Assembly (NCBI GenBank): GCA_019359445.1
Contig: JAHHHJ010000012.1
Coordinates: 62,001-126,000 of the forward strand
Length of the DNA stretch: 64,000 nt
Reading direction: 5' to 3'
From: Kastovskya adunca ATA6-11-RM4
GTDB taxonomy: Bacteria > Cyanobacteriota > Cyanobacteriia > Cyanobacteriales > Coleofasciculaceae
Part shown: positions 61,742-64,000 of the stretch, piece after piece
Position numbering within the stretch: position 1 is the stretch's first letter
How the letters are laid out: every line of letters starts with the position of its first letter
The notes under the pieces: generated by a model
Databases searched by the model: none
What the model was told of the DNA's origin: nothing
The model's input: the letters and a program-made list of their open reading frames with translations, nothing else
Position numbers and translations under genes: made by a program

Positions 61742-63289
61742 GTGGCAGTAACGTTAAGAAATGACCCTCAACCGGAGGATTTACCACCGCAACAGGGCGA
61801 TCGCGAAGTATCCCCTGCGGATTCTCGCCTCCGTTCGCGTCGCTACGAGCAAAAACAGTCATCTACACCGGAATCTTCTCGCTCTGTCAATAGGCGACGG
61901 CGCGAACATCAACTCGCTCGCTCTCGCAATCGCTCCGAATCTCAACAGCTAAATGGGGAGGCTAATGGCATTGCGGCTAAGGGCAAAAGCAATGGTAAGC
62001 CGCCGAAAAGATCCTTTGGTCGTAGCAGCGAAAAACGGTCGAAAAAACCTCTAACCGCCGCCCAACGCCGCCAGGTTCGGGAACGCCACCTAGCTCGCTT
62101 GGCAACTAGCCCCTCCACTGCCAATCCTCACCCCGCATCGCCTCCAGAAACGACAGCTCCCCGACGCCCAAATTCCCGGACTGACAACTCTTCTAGTCTC
62201 AACAGAAAACGGGGAGTCCGTAGCGCTCAGAAACGCCCCCTTTCACCACTGTTATACGTTGTCCGGCTGTTGATTTTGGGGGTGGGAATTGGCACGATTG
62301 CCGGGACGATTTTATCAATCTCCGATCCAGCGACGCGCCAATCGGAGTTGAACCCAACTGAGAAAAAGGAAGTGCAAGCCAGCGATACAGGTGGGGGCGT
62401 CCCTAGTCCCATCTCCCTTGCTCAAGACTTACCCGATTTAAAAGCCAAAATTCAGGGCTTGTTAGTGGCTGACTCGAAGTTGCAACCGGGCGTGTTTTTC
62501 GTGGATCTTGATACGAATTCCTACCTAGATTTGGACGGTTCTGTCTTGTTTCCCGCCGCTAGTACCATCAAGGTACCAATTCTGGTGGCGTTTTTTCAGG
62601 ATGTTGATGCAGGAAAGATTCGTCTTGATGAAATGTTAACCCTTGAGCCAGAGGTGATTGGTTCGGGTTCTGGGGATCTGCAATATAAAAAAGTCGGAAC
62701 CCAGTACACCGCTCTGGAAGTTGCGACCAAGATGATTGCTATTAGTGACAACACGGCAACAAATATGCTGATTACGCGGCTTGGGGGACAAGAAGTCCTC
62801 AATGAGCGTTTTCGTCGTTGGGGCTTAACCGCAACAGGAATTCAGAATCCCCTACCAGATTTAGAAGGGACAAATACGACTAGCCCAAAAGATTTGGCAA
62901 TGTTGATGTCAATGGTGAATCAGGGGGATTTGCTGTCGATGCGATCGCGCGATCGCCTATTGAGTATCATGAACCGTACCGTTAACAATTCCCTCTTACC
63001 TAAGGGATTAGGGGACGGCGCAACCATTGCTCACAAAACTGGTGATATTGGTTCGCTCATTGCTGATGTGGGCTTAGTGGATATGCCCAGTGGTAAGCGT
63101 TACATTGCTGTTGTCATGGTGAGACGCCCCCACAACGATGCTAGCGCCTCAGAGTTGATCCGCCAAATTTCTCGTACGGCTTACGAATTTTTTAGTCAAC
63201 CCCCCTCTACCACCCCTAGCACAACTTCCACTCCCACGGGACGCACTGCAACCACTAGCCAAAACATCACAGCCGGAAACTTACTTTAA
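61742..63289 (+). CDS. Class A beta-lactamase-like serine hydrolase with basic N-terminal region
   Basis: A 515-residue protein with a GTG start (GTGGCAGTAACG). Residues 1-165 are polar, rich in Arg, Ser and Pro and probably disordered and cytoplasmic. One transmembrane segment follows (~172-195, LLYVVRLLILGVGIGTIAGTI). The exported catalytic domain (~235-490) has the class A elements SxxK (STIK ~274), SDN (ISDNTATN ~334) and KTG (HKTGDIG ~427), with a possible Glu in PDLEGTN. It may be a cell-wall-acting hydrolase or a beta-lactamase; resistance cannot be inferred from sequence alone. Confidence 0.87.
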   Translation: MAVTLRNDPQPEDLPPQQGDREVSPADSRLRSRRYEQKQSSTPESSRSVNRRRREHQLARSRNRSESQQLNGEANGIAAKGKSNGKPPKRSFGRSSEKRSKKPLTAAQRRQVRERHLARLATSPSTANPHPASPPETTAPRRPNSRTDNSSSLNRKRGVRSAQKRPLSPLLYVVRLLILGVGIGTIAGTILSISDPATRQSELNPTEKKEVQASDTGGGVPSPISLAQDLPDLKAKIQGLLVADSKLQPGVFFVDLDTNSYLDLDGSVLFPAASTIKVPILVAFFQDVDAGKIRLDEMLTLEPEVIGSGSGDLQYKKVGTQYTALEVATKMIAISDNTATNMLITRLGGQEVLNERFRRWGLTATGIQNPLPDLEGTNTTSPKDLAMLMSMVNQGDLLSMRSRDRLLSIMNRTVNNSLLPKGLGDGATIAHKTGDIGSLIADVGLVDMPSGKRYIAVVMVRRPHNDASASELIRQISRTAYEFFSQPPSTTPSTTSTPTGRTATTSQNITAGNLL

Positions 63290-63325
63290 TCTGAAACTAA
63301 GTAGGAAAAAGTAAATAATTAAAGG

Positions 63326-63377
63326 TTGGTAGTGAGGACTAAATTCCTCAAAATAGGGCTAAAGCCCTGACTACCAA
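63326..63377. repeat. Nested inverted repeat in the spacer
   Basis: TTGGTAG (63326-63332) pairs with CTACCAA (63371-63377), enclosing GAGGACTAAATTCCTC and GGGCTAAAGCCC, so up to three hairpins form. This is a common cyanobacterial intergenic motif. The spacer 63290-63517 holds no gene. Confidence 0.65.
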
Positions 63378-63517
63378 ACCATTTAAGAAATTTTCCATCA
63401 CCATACAAAGTTGATTTATTCTCGCTTACTTACTTAGTCGGTGAGTTGGAGGAGATTGTCTAAGGGTAGGGGGATAAAAAGAGAAACACTAGTAACTATT
63501 AGCTATTAGTGAATTAA

Positions 63518-63925
63518 TTATGCAGACTGCCACATGTCGCAAATTTCTTCGGGGAGAAAGCTAGAAACTTCCTCGGCTCGTTCTGGGGATAATTCCTCTT
63601 TTGTCGCTGAAAAAACGGCTTTGATAACTGTTTCAGCGTCGGCTCCTGGCAAGTTTCCTTCTTGTCTAACTCGGACAAGAAAGTTTCCGGCTTCGATGTT
63701 TAACTTAGGTCGAATGCGGCTGAGGAAATAGACGATAGGGTTTTGGTCTGTCCATAAGTCTTCTGCCTCGCTGTCTAAGTCAGCCGCCACACGGTCTACG
63801 GCTTCATTACTCATTACATCTCGCAGCGTCCGGAATGTTACTTCAGTTGCACTACGGGCTTCCTCTAGGTCTTTTAAATTACCTTTCTCTTTTACTTTTT
63901 CTAGAAATGCTGTATGTTTTTCCAT
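63518..63925 (-). CDS. DUF2267 family protein
   Basis: A 135-residue protein starting at the ATG 63925 (MEKHTAFLEKVKEKG), with GGAGA upstream; the 21-codon extension to 63988 is unlikely. It has two similar helical halves, each with a hydrophobic-acidic pattern (ATEVTFRTLRDVMSNEAVDRVAADL and DAETVIKAVFSATKEELSPERAEEVSSFLPEEI in pieces), typical of DUF2267. The function is unknown; members often occur in stress-related contexts. No partner gene is in view. Confidence 0.85.
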   Translation of the reverse strand: MEKHTAFLEKVKEKGNLKDLEEARSATEVTFRTLRDVMSNEAVDRVAADLDSEAEDLWTDQNPIVYFLSRIRPKLNIEAGNFLVRVRQEGNLPGADAETVIKAVFSATKEELSPERAEEVSSFLPEEICDMWQSA

Positions 63926-64000
63926 GAAATTTCTCCAAAATTTAAGTATCAATAGGTTAGTGAGATTGTGAATGGGATGCCATTTCACCTCTGGGGCTAA

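Noticed and set aside
37249-63517. tRNA, rRNA or riboswitch genes in spacers
   Set aside because: No cloverleaf, rRNA or conserved riboswitch core was recognised by eye; a covariance-model search was not possible.

Overview
The window is chromosomal DNA of a cyanobacterium. The palindrome GCGATCGC (HIP1) is very frequent in genes and spacers, cyanobacterial families recur (AMIN-TonB receptor, DUF3685/Ycf55-like protein, DUF4332, pentapeptide proteins), and the spacers carry GC-rich palindromes and heptamer repeats typical of large filamentous genomes. The species cannot be fixed from the sequence.

Positions 1-31467 (minus strand) hold one long NRPS/PKS operon that runs off the left edge. Read in the direction of transcription: FAAL-ACP-C-A(Thr)-PCP; KS-AT-KR-ACP; docking-Cy-A(Cys)-PCP; C-A(Ser)-PCP-E; C-A(Gly)-PCP-C-TauD hydroxylase; degenerate C-A(Asp-like)-PCP-E; and a truncated C-A protein. 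The inferred order is acyl-Thr-ketide-thiazoline-D-Ser-Gly-(D-beta-hydroxy-Asp)-further residue(s). A lipopeptide containing beta-hydroxyaspartate fits the cyanochelin class of cyanobacterial siderophores.

Positions 31468-31900 are a divergent promoter region with a Fur-box-like site just downstream of each candidate promoter. From 31901 to 37248 a plus-strand operon encodes a 64-residue protein, a TonB-dependent outer-membrane receptor with an AMIN domain, a periplasmic ferric-siderophore-binding lipoprotein and an MFS transporter. Together the two operons look like synthesis, export and uptake of one iron chelator under iron control. No inner-membrane ABC permease or ATPase, no thioesterase and no phosphopantetheinyl transferase is visible.

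Positions 37249-48400 are mixed: a MITE-like element, a beta-carbonic anhydrase, a penicillin-acylase/AHL-acylase family enzyme, a pseudo-receiver protein with a Ycf55-like tail, a DUF2243 membrane protein, an aminopeptidase P, a DUF4332 protein and three related pentapeptide proteins, two of them in a 625-bp tandem duplication, plus a transposase remnant.

Positions 48393-63988 are mostly housekeeping or signalling: a TetR regulator, two M16 peptidase homologues (one catalytic, one not) flanked by low-complexity repeats, MobA, an MnmC-like methyltransferase, an HD-GYP response regulator, GlmU, an isoaspartyl peptidase, a GGDEF-EAL protein, TrmJ, a class A beta-lactamase-like hydrolase and a DUF2267 protein.

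An unusual general feature is that the GC-rich palindromic repeats found between genes also lie in frame inside the NRPS/PKS genes, at linkers between or within domains.
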